A stretch of DNA of 64,000 nucleotides from Adiantum capillus-veneris (Eukaryota > Streptophyta > Polypodiopsida > Polypodiales > Pteridaceae). The notes under the pieces are model-generated. The model saw only the letters and a program-made list of their open reading frames with translations, searched no databases and had not been told where the DNA came from. Where the stretch lies: NCBI GenBank assembly GCA_014529385.2, contig CM043971.1, positions 95,511,273-95,575,272 of the forward strand, given 5' to 3'. Within the stretch, counting starts at the first letter, position 1; the number at the start of each line of letters is the position of its first letter. Below, piece after piece: positions 1-13,028 of the stretch. A program made the translations under genes and the position numbers.

Positions 1-3000
1 AAATATCCTCTTAGTTGATGACCATAACTACGGCACAAGAAAATCTTATGAGAAGGTAGAAATTGGGCTAGTGGGTATAACCGATCTAAAAAACCTAGCT
101 TTATTGAATGTTCTATGTAATAATACTGTGGCCCTAGGCCCAGCGCCTCACTAACCATCGCCAATCGGATATTGTTTTTGAAATGCTCACGACCCCAAAG
201 AGTCACTCGCGTCACTCGGTCCTGATAGGTCCACCACTTAGTTTGGGAAACAGAGGTTCCTAACTGCGGAAATAAATGAAGTTCATAACGGAGTAAGGTT
301 GCTCTCCGAGTAGATGTACTTGACAGATAAAGATGTGCAGTTGCTATGGAAAAAACCTGTTCTTGACTTTATGCCATAATTTGTTAGATACTCCGGTCTG
401 GGTAAGCAGATTAGCTGAAGATGCTAACTTCAGAAATGTTACTCTGGACTTGGTTTTTTATCACCCATCTTTTATAGACCCACTTTTTATGACTCCTAGA
501 CCAGATTGGAAAGAAAATAGATTACCCAATACTGACTATACTCTCACCGTTAAGATCGGCGCATATTTTACCCTAGTGGATAGCTGAATGACATAAAGCT
601 TACTATAGGGTTGGGAAGTAGGTGTATACCTGCTATTTATGATCATCCGAGGCTTGATACAATAAACTCGTAACAAATTTACGGACCAGATATCGACTAT
701 GGAAATATATTGTTATCTATTGCAATTGGGTATGTGGTGTACAATATAAACTTTCCTTGCATTTAACTTAATACTATCTATTCATTGTTCAGAAAATGCT
801 CTGTAGTAGGGTTTGTTACATCGGGTGTGCGAATTGCTCCGGAAAAGTTACTATGGACTCGGCTTTTTGTAAAAATATCACTTTCTCTTTTATGAACCCA
901 CTTTACGACTCCGAGACCAAAATGGAAATAATAAAAACTACCCAATAGTGTTTAAATCTCTCACCTTTTAGCATGACATGAGCTTACTGTATGGTTCGGG
1001 GAATTATATGAGAACTGATGGGTATGGTCTTCCAAGGCTGGTTGCAATAACTCGGACTGGGTATAGACTATGGGAATACATTGTTATTTGGGGCCATGAG
1101 GTGGCGGACAATATGGCCTGTCCTTGCATGTAACTTAAAACTATCTTTACTTTTTTTTAGTGGTAAATGAAAATGCTATGTGGTTGGTTTTTTATTCCCT
1201 GCATTAAGTGATCGTGCCTCCTGCTGTACACTACCGCTTGTACTAGGTGTGGGTCTGCAGAGCCGATTAGGGTAAGCAGAATTAGCACGAAAGGGCCTGT
1301 ATCTGCCGGATCTCTGGCTGGGGGTAATCCCTGAGGATTTGCCCTCATTTAGCGACCTCGATTATAGGTGATTGGTACAACTGGGTGTCGCATCTTCTGC
1401 AAATGGGCATCAACTCGTATAAATGACTCACAAGGTGAGTACTCATACTCACTTAGTAGCGTTTTCCGTTTTCACCTCTCTCTGTGTGTGAGTTCAATAC
1501 TGTGTGAGTGATTATCTGCTGAAGCTGTGGGCTCAACATGCCAAAAAAATCTGAAAAGACGATTGTGGAGGTTTCCTCGGATCCTAATCTATAGGTTAAC
1601 ATAAATCTGTTTTGCTTTTGAGACTGTTGAAGGATTGTATGAGCCGGAAGATCTGGCTGTAGATTATTTCTTTGGAAAATGAAAATTTTGGAAATTTGCT
1701 CAATTTGTCCTTTTTGTAAAAAGAACCAGGCTTTGAAAATCTGTTTCGTTCTTGTTTATGGTATGTATCTCATATTGCTAAGAATCATTGGGAATTTTAC
1801 TATAGGTTTACTTAATAACAGATGTGAAGTAGTGATTCTCTAATAATGTTAGATTTCCGTGGAAAAAGTGGTGTGGCGAATAAAGTCTGGGTCCTGAAAA
1901 CGGTTTTTTAGCTGAGATTATTGCCAAGTTTCGAGGATATGTTAATGAATGACTGTACTGATAGCTATGGCATGGTGTCTAAATGGAAATTGGTATTTCT
2001 ATGAGGTTTTTTTACTTCCCAAAAGAAGGTAAGCACTTTTCTAGTGGGTACTTCAGGGCTCTGAATAAATGCTGGAATTTCATAGAAAAATTATCTTAAA
2101 AATAAACTCAAAACAGTGAGCCTGATGGTTCGATTACCTTGGTAAGTTGAAAAACAAATTGAATTGTAGTACTCTAGATAATGTAACAGATCTTGGACTG
2201 ATTATTTTAGAACAGACGTCTATTTTACTGATTTAACTAAAAGAGATTCTGGAACTACTGAATACTTCGGGTGTATTGCCCTAGTTTCGGATATTTTGTA
2301 GGAAATGAGTGGCATCATATACAAGAGTGTGGTAGATAGCTGGTTTCAAATGTACTTGGACATTTTTTACCATAGTACTTCACAAGCTGGGAATATTAGT
2401 GAATGTTTCCTGTTACTGCTCACCAAGTCAGCATATACACTGATTTTTACTAGCCATAGTTCGTTGGACCCTCGAATATTCAATAATATTTGCTGGCCAT
2501 TGACTGCTAGTTTTTTATTTTTCTCTCAAGTATATATTAACTGGTCTTTTTCTAACATCTTGTTGTTTATAACACAAAATGCTTCTAGTAGGTTGGTTAA
2601 AAAAGGTGCTTGATACGATGAGTATGTCATAATTTTTCCCTTTAGCTGAGCCTGGCCGGAGACTTTTAAGATATTTCTCGGACGGTGTCTGAGCTGGCTC
2701 ATTAGTGACTGAGTCGTCCAGTATATTGTGGTATACAATTGTTAACTGACATGGGGCAGTAATATGTTTGACATGACATAATAACAAGGGTATTTGTTGA
2801 TAAAGGTAATGAATTTATCTAAGATAGGGGTATCTCAGGTATGTAAAGTGGTAAATACTGAGTTGTTTTTGGGGGATATCCCAGCTTGGTTATAAAACTG
2901 TGTTTCCAAAAATAGGATCAGTTTCAAAAATTTGTGTATATACAAGGAAGTGGTAAGATTAGGTATGGCTTAAGATAGCTTGTGCATAAATCAATAGAAT

Positions 3001-3714
3001 ATAAGTCGCTCCAATCTGGTTAGGGATGAAGTTCTGGTTAAATTTTAATATTCTCCTTAACTCCTAAAAATCTTAAGGATGGGTAAAGAAAGCTTTTTAT
3101 AAAAAAAAATATAATCAGATTTATGGCTGCTCTATGGGGTTTAGCACTTTCCGTATCAGATTGGCAGAAAATCCAAGAAACTTCGTTTTTTCTAAAAGAA
3201 ACTTTTTTTATCTAAAAGAACAAATTACAAGTTAAGAACTATTTTTTTTTAATGGTGACATGGATAACAACTGGGATGCCCAGCATCACCTGCGTACAGT
3301 CACGTGCTAATGAATTGTTTTCTTGTGGCTATGGGTGCAGGTGAGGGCTACCTTCCTTGATTAAAACATTCCGTTCTTAACAAATGGTGGATCTCTTAAT
3401 GTGAAGCAAAATTTCCCAGACTTTGGGTTTGCGGTTTCCCGAGCTATATTCTGTTATCTTCATTACCTTGTACAAAATTTATTTTCAACTGCAAATAAAT
3501 TATTGTACAAATCCATTGTAATTTTCTAGAATTGTTGGTCTCTGAACAGTTAGTGTTCGTTTGCGTATATATATAGATTTAGAATTGCTACACACACTCC
3601 TTGACCTAGTATTACCATGACCCCGTTATGATCTGTGCGCCAACAAGCATCTAATAGACCATGCAAGGGTTTGAAGGCAAGTAGACGAGCCCTCCAAGCT
3701 ATGTTGTAGCTCTT
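1..3714. other. AT-rich region without a supported gene
   Basis: Only short reading frames occur here, and none shows a recognisable domain. The clearest internal structure is a diverged duplication (430-780 against 860-1150). GTAAG-type splice-donor-like strings occur, so intronic sequence of a host gene cannot be excluded, but I cannot define exons. Confidence 0.5.
430..1150. repeat. Diverged direct duplication of about 300 bp
   Basis: The block near 430-780 is repeated in diverged form near 860-1150. Shared phrases in the same order include a 'gacccacttt...gactcc.agacca' segment, a 'gactatgg.aata.attgttat' segment and 'ccttgcat.taactta'. Point changes and indels are frequent, so the duplication is old. 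No coding potential is conserved between the copies. Confidence 0.55.
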
Positions 3715-3824
<110 letters not shown>

Positions 3825-4361
3825 TCCCTCTTTGGTGTGCTAACCTAGAGTTGTTACTCCAACTCATCTGCCAAAAATAGGTATGGTTTAAATACCTTTT
3901 TGGTCGAGTAACTCTGTCACCTAAAAACTACCTGCCTTGTTTAAAGCTAGGTAACCCACTACTAGTCTATTATTTAGCTCGCATTCCGACTAACCTCTCT
4001 GGAATCATTATTACTAGCACGAGCAGTAGACATGTATTGCCCTCTTACCAGGAGTGTCGAAACATAAACACACATGCTCGTACACACAAACCTATGAGCT
4101 TCTCTTGCATACACTGCTTCTTGGAATTGCTCTTGCCACAATACTTGTCCCTGGCTTGATAAACCCTAGAACCCTAAGGGAATACACCTCACAGCTGGTC
4201 TCTTTTGGATTAGTTGGAACTTTGAATTGGCGGTGGACTTGAATGATACAACTCACATGATGTGAAGGTTCATAATGCAGTCAACCACTATAGGTATGGG
4301 TGCATAAAAATAATCCCTCTATTACTGGAATCGAGGGGTGCTTATTAGTCTGCAGCACCAC

Positions 4362-4446
4362 ACGCCCTTCTTGCTTGGTACTTCCTCGCGAGCTAACACA
4401 GGTGAACGCCCTTCTTGCTTGGTACTTCCCCGCGAGCTAACACCCA
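4362..4446. repeat. 44-bp tandem duplication
   Basis: The unit starting 'cgcccttcttgcttgg' at 4363 recurs at 4407 with one visible substitution (tcctcgcg against tccccgcg). It directly precedes the microsatellite at 4450. Confidence 0.9.
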
Positions 4447-4447
4447 G

Positions 4448-4581
<134 letters not shown>

Positions 4582-7224
4582 CACTTGCGTGGAGCTCTCC
4601 TGCAGAGTTACTGAAGTGCAGGCACTTTTGACGATACCTTGGTGGATCTCCTCTTCTCCTATTGATCTGCTGCGGATATAGTATAGCAGCAGGGCTCTCG
4701 TGTTGATTCCTTCCCCATGTTGGCCTTCATCTCCACGCAAACTCATGCAATAAAACCTTCTCCGAAAGACCTGATGGTTCTCATCCAAGCAGACTCCCCA
4801 TACACTATGGGTATTTGGAATCTTTACTACTACAAATCAGGTAGGTGCTGTCGCACCTACTCAGTACTTATCTTTTCCATGCTTGGTTGAGTTAAGGTGC
4901 GATTGTACAGAAGTTTTTATTTTTAGGGGATATGCTCTTACATAGTGCTTCAAACAGAGTATTGCAAAGATAAACTTTCAGTCAGAATAAGGCATATGAA
5001 TACTTGATAAAATATATGGAGCTGACCTTGTCCTCACTTGAAATCAACTTGGTTATATTCAGTACATAGGCCTGAATGATGCTCAAAGTCGATTTGGATG
5101 TCTGGTATTAAACACATTATGAGGTCCTTTATCCTAAGTTCAGCAATGCTTACTAAACTAATCTGGCTTGACACTATTAATCTCGAACTCAGTCCGTAGT
5201 TAGATTATCTTAAAACAGTTTTTTTTGCTCATGATTTTGAGAAAGTGTACAAGGTTTTTTGGTTTTCACAACTAATCAATTGAACTTAATGACAAATATG
5301 GTTTTTATTTCTCATGTTACGCAATTCATATAGAGTTCGGATGGTTTATCAGACTTATCATTTGACCTGAATGCAACAAGGTTGGATTAAACTAAAATAA
5401 AAGACACTCTTTGTCTGAGGAAATGATTGTCACTATCTGTTGCATACAACCTCATGTGAGGGTCTCGTGGGAGATGGAATTGACTGGTCTTTTTTGAAAT
5501 GACGGAGCATAAACAAAGGAAATGCTGCCGAAATTTTTGCATACATAGCTTCGATTCGCCATACCTTGGTGCTTTGCTTGCATATAATATCAGATGGTTT
5601 CTTTGGGAATGTTTCTCGAAAAACGTCCACAAAACACAGAAGTCCTAATCTTATACTAGAGATTGGGCTGGCGGTAGTATCCTTTTGCATAGTCAGTGTC
5701 TTGAGTTGATAATTGACACTTTACTGGTGCTGATATATTGTGGCATACCTGTGACTGAGCGATTTTGACATGATCGCAATTACACCTATTCAGTATATTT
5801 TGGGTTTTTGATAAGTAACAAGTTCTTAGAAGGTAGGTCGGAAAGAAAAACATTTGAAACGTGCAAGTTGTAGTGTCCATTTCCGGGTTTTGTACTTAAC
5901 ATAATTTGAAGTTTCTGGATTTTCTATTCACTGATGTGAGTTTGCCTGAGTTGATGGACCGGAGTTGGGGATCCATTGGCCCTGATATCTACCTGGATTG
6001 CTAACTACATTAGTCATTTGGTTACTGGAAGTCGACACTAAAGTGTATGTATCGGATTATGTTTAGGGTTTGGCACTCAGAGTTGCAATACGGAAATGGG
6101 GTGACGTGATTGGTCTAAATTACCCTTTAGACTTGGAGTTAATCAATTTTAGGCATTGGTTTTTTTATCACAGAGATAATTGCTTGCTCTCGGAACTTGG
6201 CAAAGTAATAATAAATGTATGGATGGGGAATGACTATCATTAGCATAAACATACTTATGCCTCGGGTAAAGATCTTCGAGGAAGTGGTAATGACCGAAAA
6301 TTTTAAAATACTATTTGTATGTAAATAATATGCTGTCCAACTTAAATCATCCACCTAGCAAAATGGCCTTAAAGACATGTACTTCTATCTCTGTATGCAG
6401 GAAATCACTTCTGATGAAGGTAAGTATATAGTGGTGACTTCACAATTACCAAGTACTTTTTGATGCTCTTGGATAAGTACATAATTTTTAGCACAAATGT
6501 TTTACTTTGAAGATTGTTCAAATTAAAAGAGCCTTAATCCTCAAGTGGGGGTCTCCGAAGAGATGATAGTAGAGTGGACTTTTGAAAATTGATCCAATTT
6601 ACAAAGGAGATGCTGTCCAATTTTTTCTAGAATTAAAAGATGTAAACATTAGCATATATAAATGGCTCAAACTTGATATTAGATCTTTGTTATGGTGGTA
6701 GTTTGTGTTGTAATTTTTGACACCAATAACAAGGGGAGGGAGTCGTTGACACCTGTCTTCCCAAGTAATGCTAGTTCTGAAAGGCTTGTGTTTCTTGGAT
6801 GGTGGCAGGTAAGAGATTCTTTCCTTGGGATTACAACGAAAACTGTAGCAGTACCAAAAGATCGTGCAATTTACTAGCTAATGTACCAGCTGGATCCTTC
6901 TACATGTAGATGTAGTGGAAGCTCATCCCAAAGAATGGGCCCATAAGATACAACACTAAGATATTATATTTTTGATCTAAAATGATTGTATTATCTATTA
7001 GATGCAAGAGGTTGTATTGGTGTATATGAAATGATTTATGACATCTTGGTTTAAAAACATTGGTATTTAATATATTATTTAATACAATTGTCTAAGTATG
7101 GTTCAATTATGAGGGGGATTTTCATACTTAAACACACACACATGTGAGTGATGCCCTCCAACCCCTCCCACATTTGAATATGTTTTTGCCAGGCTGCGTC
7201 CGATGCGTCATGCGTGTGGAATGT

Positions 7225-7687
<463 letters not shown>

Positions 7688-10600
7688 CTAAATGAAGAAC
7701 ATGGTTTTGTAGTTGGGGGCAATATGGGTGGTGTAATGTATGAAGCGTGACCCACCGGATTTCTCCCAAGCTGTAATACATTGGCGTTGTAGAAAAGCTT
7801 CATTCACTTGAGAGTCAATTGAAGCATCATGTAGCAAGTGTAATGCATCCCCTCTCCCAAACCACTTCTTTATGTCTTGCATCCATCCCGTGCTGAAGAT
7901 CTTGCTTTTATGTGTCTTTTGAACTTTTTTGCTTGCTTCCCATGCAATTGTAGGAAGTCGATGTGAGGGGTTTTGATGCATCTTTATCATGTACTCCACA
8001 ACCCTTTCCATGCCCATAACCTCAATTGGAAGAGATCCCGACTCAAGAAGTAGGAGCATATATGGTGTTTGTGTCTTAACTTGGAGAAAGTTTGTAAGAA
8101 AACGCTTTTGGACATTCTCAAACTCTTTCCAAGTAGACTTTGAGATGCTCCTGCCCCACACTTCAACTCCATAAAGAAGAACCGGTGTCACCAATGCATC
8201 AAAAAGATACTTCTTGAGAACCCAACACTTGATGTTTCCCGCATTACACATGTTCTCAAATGCATAATATGCTCTCCTTTCCGCTTCCAAACGACGCATA
8301 GCACATTCATGCCACTTGTGATTGGATGGAACCTGAAGGCCAAGGTACTTAAAGCTCTCAACAACTTCAAGTGTCTCATTGTTATACACAATGCATGGCT
8401 TCTCCTTATGGTTGGTTTTCACAAGCATAACCTTTGTTTTGGATTCATTTACAATTAGCCCACTATGCAAGCAAAAGTTCTCAAGGACAACCATAAGCTT
8501 TTGTGCATCTTCTAAAGTGTGTGCTAGAAGCACTACATCATCCGCATACAACAAAAGCATGATTACCGCATTGCAAATAGTGACCTCTTCAATGCATTCT
8601 TCTTGCATAAAGTCAAGTACCATTTGTTCCAATTGATCGATGCATAGACCAAAGAGAGTTGGTGACAATGGACATCCTTGTTTAACCCCAATAGTGCTTA
8701 CAAAAATTTCTGAAATTTCTCTTCCCATGCGCAATTGACAAATCACCTTCTCATAGATTCGAGAAACCGCAAGCATAAACTCACTTGGCACTTGGAGTTC
8801 TTCCATCCTTCTCCACAAATTGTTACGTGGAATCATATCAAAGGCTTTCTTAAAGTCCACAAAACAACAATACAATCGCTTGCCTTTCAACTGACTTTCC
8901 TCCATGAGAACACGAAGAGTGACAAGATGATCAATGGTGCTATGGCATCGATGAAAACCCGCTTGTCCCTTTGCACGCTTGTCATTCTCTTCAGCCCAAT
9001 CACTCAATTTCATCTCCATTATGCACCCAAACAACTTTTCCATAAGAAACCCAATCATTATAGTCCGGTAGTTTCTTCCATTCTTTACATCCCCTCCTTT
9101 ATGCAAAGGCTTAACCCAATTAGTACTCCAATCATAAGGCATACCATGTTGAAGTGCAAGGTTGAACATATCACACATCCACTCATGGGTAAAATCTCCC
9201 ATCCATTTGATCATCTCCGGCTTGATACCTTGAAGATCTCCCGCTTTGCGAGTGGCCAACTTTTCAAGCCCACCACATACATCCTCAATAGTAAAAAAAG
9301 AGGGCATACATGGGAGTGAACCATAAAATGGTATTTTCTCAGCATTTTCTTGCTCATATAATTGCCTACAATGTGTGTACATATCCACTAGACTCAAGTT
9401 ACCAAAATTCTCAACCCGCTTGTCCCTCAAGTTTCTCCAAAATCTTCCACATGCATGTGCCTTTTCTTGGACTTGAAATTCTTGTTGCTTTACTTCCCAT
9501 CTTCTTCTCTTCTTTTGAATCAATGCCTTGTATGTATGCAAATGACTTTGATAGTTGTCTTTGTCCATAGTTGCATCAAGCTGTATCAAGGACTTTCGAG
9601 CATCTTGACATTCTTTATCGAACCACCTTTTGCGTGATCTATCTTTGTTGATACCATGGAGATGCTTTATGGCAAAGCATTCTTCCGCACAAGAACAAAT
9701 AGCTTTCTTGAAAGCTTCCCATTTAGTTTCCAATGGTGCATCACATTGAAGCTTTGTCATCCATAATTTTTGCTCAACCATTTCAATGTACATTGGTGCC
9801 CGTTTGAAATCCATACATAGTGATAACTTCTCTTTCCTTTGGCTGAGATTATCATGCTTAGTTGCTTCTCCACATGAAAGGTCAATACATAAGGTGTGAT
9901 GGTCGGATTCCGGGGTCCATTGACCAAACATAAAACTCTTTATGTGATACATGATGTCTTCAGAGAGTAGCATATAGTCATTCACACTATCCCCATTATG
10001 TCTCCTACATGTAAATCCATTGGTTCCACTCCACAAAGATACACCATTGGCAATGAGCATACCCGTGCTATTACACATGTGTAAAAGTAACTTTCCATAG
10101 TGATCCGGCTCTTTCTCATCCATTGAAGTACGATCATACAAGTGAACTTCCTCCAACTCCCTTGAAATGTATGGCATATCAAATTGTTGAGTATCATGTT
10201 GCAATGTTTTTGTGCGAGCATTCATATCCCCAAATACAATAACATCACCTTCACCTTTGAAATAAGCAATGTCCTCTGCTAAATCAGAAAATGGTTGATC
10301 TCTATCCATGCAAGCATAAAAGGGAGAATCATGATGAGGAATGTAGCAACTGGCTACAAAAATGGGTACTCTTTTTGGTGTCATAATTTTCAGCCATACA
10401 TAACGTTTGTACTTGTCATCTTTCACAATTGATACAAAATCTTCCAATCCTTTCTTAACCATACATGCTACCCCTCCTTGTCCTCTTCGTTGCTTGAGAT
10501 TCTTTGACCACATCAATGAATGTACATTGTAATCCTCCAAGACGTTAATCCTTTGTGTATCATGCTCCCAAGTTTCAACAAGAAGTACAACATCGGCTTT

Positions 10601-10696
10601 GCTTGTTAGTTCATCAATGCCAACCCCCACATTCCATGGGTATCCATTACAATTCCAAAAGCATATTTTCAATTGTAACTCGGTCTCATAGGTCAT
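7688..10696 (-). CDS. LINE ORF2: endonuclease and reverse transcriptase
   Basis: This 1002-residue polyprotein should nick target DNA and copy the element RNA onto it (target-primed reverse transcription). The N-terminal endonuclease/exonuclease/phosphatase domain shows WNCNG (residues 14-18), E41 in LLVETW, GDMNAR (156-161) and an SDHH motif near residue 260, all expected for the apurinic-type endonuclease. The reverse transcriptase spans roughly 480-780, with FVDFKKAFD, GVKQGCPLSPTLF and the catalytic YADD at 717-720. The C-terminal 200 residues contain LLYGVEVWG but no visible CCHC knuckle and no RNase H. The start is the ATG 6 nt after the ORF1 stop. No frameshift or stop interrupts it. 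Plus-strand frames over this interval are antisense shadows. Confidence 0.93.
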   Translation of the reverse strand: MTYETELQLKICFWNCNGYPWNVGVGIDELTSKADVVLLVETWEHDTQRINVLEDYNVHSLMWSKNLKQRRGQGGVACMVKKGLEDFVSIVKDDKYKRYVWLKIMTPKRVPIFVASCYIPHHDSPFYACMDRDQPFSDLAEDIAYFKGEGDVIVFGDMNARTKTLQHDTQQFDMPYISRELEEVHLYDRTSMDEKEPDHYGKLLLHMCNSTGMLIANGVSLWSGTNGFTCRRHNGDSVNDYMLLSEDIMYHIKSFMFGQWTPESDHHTLCIDLSCGEATKHDNLSQRKEKLSLCMDFKRAPMYIEMVEQKLWMTKLQCDAPLETKWEAFKKAICSCAEECFAIKHLHGINKDRSRKRWFDKECQDARKSLIQLDATMDKDNYQSHLHTYKALIQKKRRRWEVKQQEFQVQEKAHACGRFWRNLRDKRVENFGNLSLVDMYTHCRQLYEQENAEKIPFYGSLPCMPSFFTIEDVCGGLEKLATRKAGDLQGIKPEMIKWMGDFTHEWMCDMFNLALQHGMPYDWSTNWVKPLHKGGDVKNGRNYRTIMIGFLMEKLFGCIMEMKLSDWAEENDKRAKGQAGFHRCHSTIDHLVTLRVLMEESQLKGKRLYCCFVDFKKAFDMIPRNNLWRRMEELQVPSEFMLAVSRIYEKVICQLRMGREISEIFVSTIGVKQGCPLSPTLFGLCIDQLEQMVLDFMQEECIEEVTICNAVIMLLLYADDVVLLAHTLEDAQKLMVVLENFCLHSGLIVNESKTKVMLVKTNHKEKPCIVYNNETLEVVESFKYLGLQVPSNHKWHECAMRRLEAERRAYYAFENMCNAGNIKCWVLKKYLFDALVTPVLLYGVEVWGRSISKSTWKEFENVQKRFLTNFLQVKTQTPYMLLLLESGSLPIEVMGMERVVEYMIKMHQNPSHRLPTIAWEASKKVQKTHKSKIFSTGWMQDIKKWFGRGDALHLLHDASIDSQVNEAFLQRQCITAWEKSGGSRFIHYTTHIAPNYKTMFFI

Positions 10697-10702
10697 GCAT
10701 CC

Positions 10703-11653
10703 CTATTTGCTTGAGAGACTTGTCTCCACCTTGGGCACATTTTCTTCATGAGAGATCTCCTTGTTTTTATTATTCTTTTCCTCATATGCCTTGCGACGCA
10801 TATTTTGTTGCTTAATAGTACGATCTTCACATACAAAACATTTTGTATCCCTCAAATAGATCCAACTATTATCAAGGATAATCTTTCGCTTGGTCTCATC
10901 CGGCATGGTGCATACAATTGGCCGTTCTCTCGAGCGAGGAGCTCCTTGCTTCCCCACTCTATGTGCTCCATAGACCATAACTCCGGACATGCCAAAGTGG
11001 GTTTTGAAGAAATCTTCAATAACAATGGCAAGAGAAGGAGGTGTCTCTAACTTCTCTTCAGGAATTCCACGAATAACAATGTTCCTAGAACGTCGCTCCC
11101 GTTCTTTCAACTCCTCCACATCCACATTCTTAACATTCTTTGTTTGAACCATAGCTTGCATGAGTGAGGAATTAGAAACCACATTGCTACCACATACATC
11201 AGCCCAAGACTTGTTAGTGCATACATTTTTCATGTCGCATACATCCCGGCTCATAGTGCCAAATTTCTCCTCTTTCAATACATGGTCATGCTCTACTTTG
11301 CTCATCCGCTCCTTCAAAGCATTCAAGTCCACAAGAGAGCGTTTACATTCCTTGACTTCCTCTTCAAGTTGCATCAAACGTGTTGTTTGCATCTCAAGTG
11401 TCCTCTTGAGATTCTCATTCTCAACCACAAGTACCCTTAGTGTGCCATTCTCCATTGCAAGTGCTCGTAAGTCTTCGCCTTGTTTGTTTACGGTCTCTTG
11501 CAATGATACCAAGTACGCCATGATCATGGTTTCCGATGTCGCTGGTTGGGTGGTTGTGTTGCTATCTCCACACTTAGGAGATTTTGGATCATTTTCCACA
11601 ATGGTTGTGGACCTTGTTGAAGAAGAAGAACCCTTGCGAGTGCCGGAAGACAT
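10703..11653 (-). CDS. LINE ORF1: coiled-coil RNA-binding protein
   Basis: This 316-residue protein is the probable RNA chaperone that packages the LINE RNA. It has a Ser/Thr-rich N terminus, a heptad-like segment of charged and leucine residues at about 45-135, then a domain starting with RNIVIRGIPEE (near residue 190) and continuing through a GAHRVGK stretch, ending in a Lys/Glu-rich tail. The NIVIRG core is what is seen at the start of the RRM-like domain of L1 ORF1 proteins (transposase_22 type). It differs from the DUF4283/CCHC ORF1 typical of flowering-plant L1 elements. It starts at ATG (MSSGTRK) and ends 6 nt before ORF2. Family assignment is from motif and position only. Confidence 0.8.
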   Translation of the reverse strand: MSSGTRKGSSSSTRSTTIVENDPKSPKCGDSNTTTQPATSETMIMAYLVSLQETVNKQGEDLRALAMENGTLRVLVVENENLKRTLEMQTTRLMQLEEEVKECKRSLVDLNALKERMSKVEHDHVLKEEKFGTMSRDVCDMKNVCTNKSWADVCGSNVVSNSSLMQAMVQTKNVKNVDVEELKERERRSRNIVIRGIPEEKLETPPSLAIVIEDFFKTHFGMSGVMVYGAHRVGKQGAPRSRERPIVCTMPDETKRKIILDNSWIYLRDTKCFVCEDRTIKQQNMRRKAYEEKNNKNKEISHEENVPKVETSLSSK

Positions 11654-11774
11654 TGTATGTAAAATAGGAGATGAGAGTCAATTTTGTTGAACCTGTTCAC
11701 TTCGGAAATGCTACTACAGAAATGCCTTCCATAACTCTGAAAATTTATGTCTTTACATCAATGCGTAGAGGACT

Positions 11775-13025
11775 TTGTGCTCTTCAATTGAGGCTATAGA
11801 TCACCCAAATCGGAGTTCGGATGAAGAAGTTATGATCAAAAGAGTGGAGATGGCACTAGACGCTGTCTACGACAAATTAAATATTTTTCAAAGGTATGAT
11901 CCTGCAGGGTATCTTGAATGTTATGAAAGAGAGATGCGGTCTTTCAAAGTTCCAGAAAGTCAGTGGATTGCAGCGTTTTGCCGATTAGTGGATTCCGACA
12001 CAATCGAGCGAGTCCAAGAGCTTGCAAAGGACCATGGCAACAATTGGGTTGATTTTGCACAAGCATTTTTACATGAAAGCTGGGATGGCCAAGATGATGA
12101 AGCCAATTAAGAATCGGTGCAGATACCAAGCTATGATGAGTTTTGGGATCAAGTGTGTGCAAATATCAAAGTCGAGGAAGCTGCGTGTGCTTTGGAGAAA
12201 AATTATGATGAAGATGCTCCGCAAGTGTTTGATGCCACTTATGGAGTTGAAAATTGTCTTCTCAAGGACTCTTTTTATGGTGACTACGCTACATGTGGAC
12301 GGTAACGACGGACTTGAAGTCAAAGAAGTTTTTCCACATAAGGTTTTCAATACGCATGCAATGATTATGGACCCGCATGCAATTGAAAATGATGATGCAT
12401 GTTGTTTTGAGACTGAAGCACAGGGAAGACCCACATGCATGGATTGTTCTCAAGCTTATGCAGGGATAAACCAATTGATTGAAGACGCACCTGCTGCTTT
12501 GAAGGTTTTATGCGAGCCCATGCAAGAGACTTTATCAAATTTACCAGGAGTGGATGCCTATGAGTTTGAGTTAAAGCAAGCAGAGGATGTCATTATTAGT
12601 GCTTTTCTATGTGGTTTGGAGGGAGCTGAGTCATTCTAGGAAGATATCCTTCCTGATGAGAGCATCTCTTTCAACAAGATTGATGGAAGTGTCATGCAAA
12701 GCCATGATGGATTGCCAAGTGGCTTAGAGGTTTATGAAGACGCTCAAACGGAGGAACCATGCATAGAGAAACAAGTGTGTATGGCTGCCGATTCTTCAGA
12801 GTTCTATGATGCCTATGAATTTTTCACAGATGATTCTAGCACGGAGGATACTACCATTCAAGCGATCTTCCAACCTTACCATGTCTTCATGATGGAGATA
12901 TGGAAGCACTTATAGAGGATGTTTTCTCAAGGGTAGAGCTCTATGAGGCGATAAAGGATTGTTCAAAGAATCTTCTAGATGACATGCAAGCTAGAAGGGG
13001 TGAAGCCACTAAGAAATTTTTTTAA
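11775..13025 (+). pseudogene. Decayed gag-like ORF of an LTR element
   Basis: The first 111 codons (11775-12110) contain YLECYEREM followed by W.AAFCRLV, a long helix and WVDFAQAFLHE. This is the pattern of a Ty3/gypsy-type Retrotrans_gag capsid domain. After the stop at 12110 the coding trace continues in other frames: about 12117-12305, then 12300-12915 with an in-frame TAG at 12637, then an open stretch to about 13025 ending in EATKKFF. The downstream part is acidic with several Cys residues but no clear zinc knuckle. No ATG defines the 5' end, because the minus-strand LINE begins just upstream. It is a dead copy with at least two frameshifts and two stops. The capsid assignment is by resemblance only. 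Confidence 0.45.
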
Positions 13026-13028
13026 TCA

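Larger units (their letters stand above)
7688..11653 (-). mobile_element. LINE (L1-like non-LTR retrotransposon), both ORFs intact
   Basis: The element has an uninterrupted ORF1 (316 codons) and ORF2 (1002 codons) on the minus strand, separated by 6 nt, which is the usual bicistronic LINE layout. Termini, target-site duplication and A-tail were not identified, so the interval covers only the coding part. Absence of stops or frameshifts over 4 kb, in a window where every other retroelement is decayed, points to recent insertion. Confidence 0.85.

Noticed and set aside
8735-9570. Plus-strand frames of up to 194 codons
   Set aside because: They are antisense shadows of the intact LINE ORF2 and have no domains of their own.
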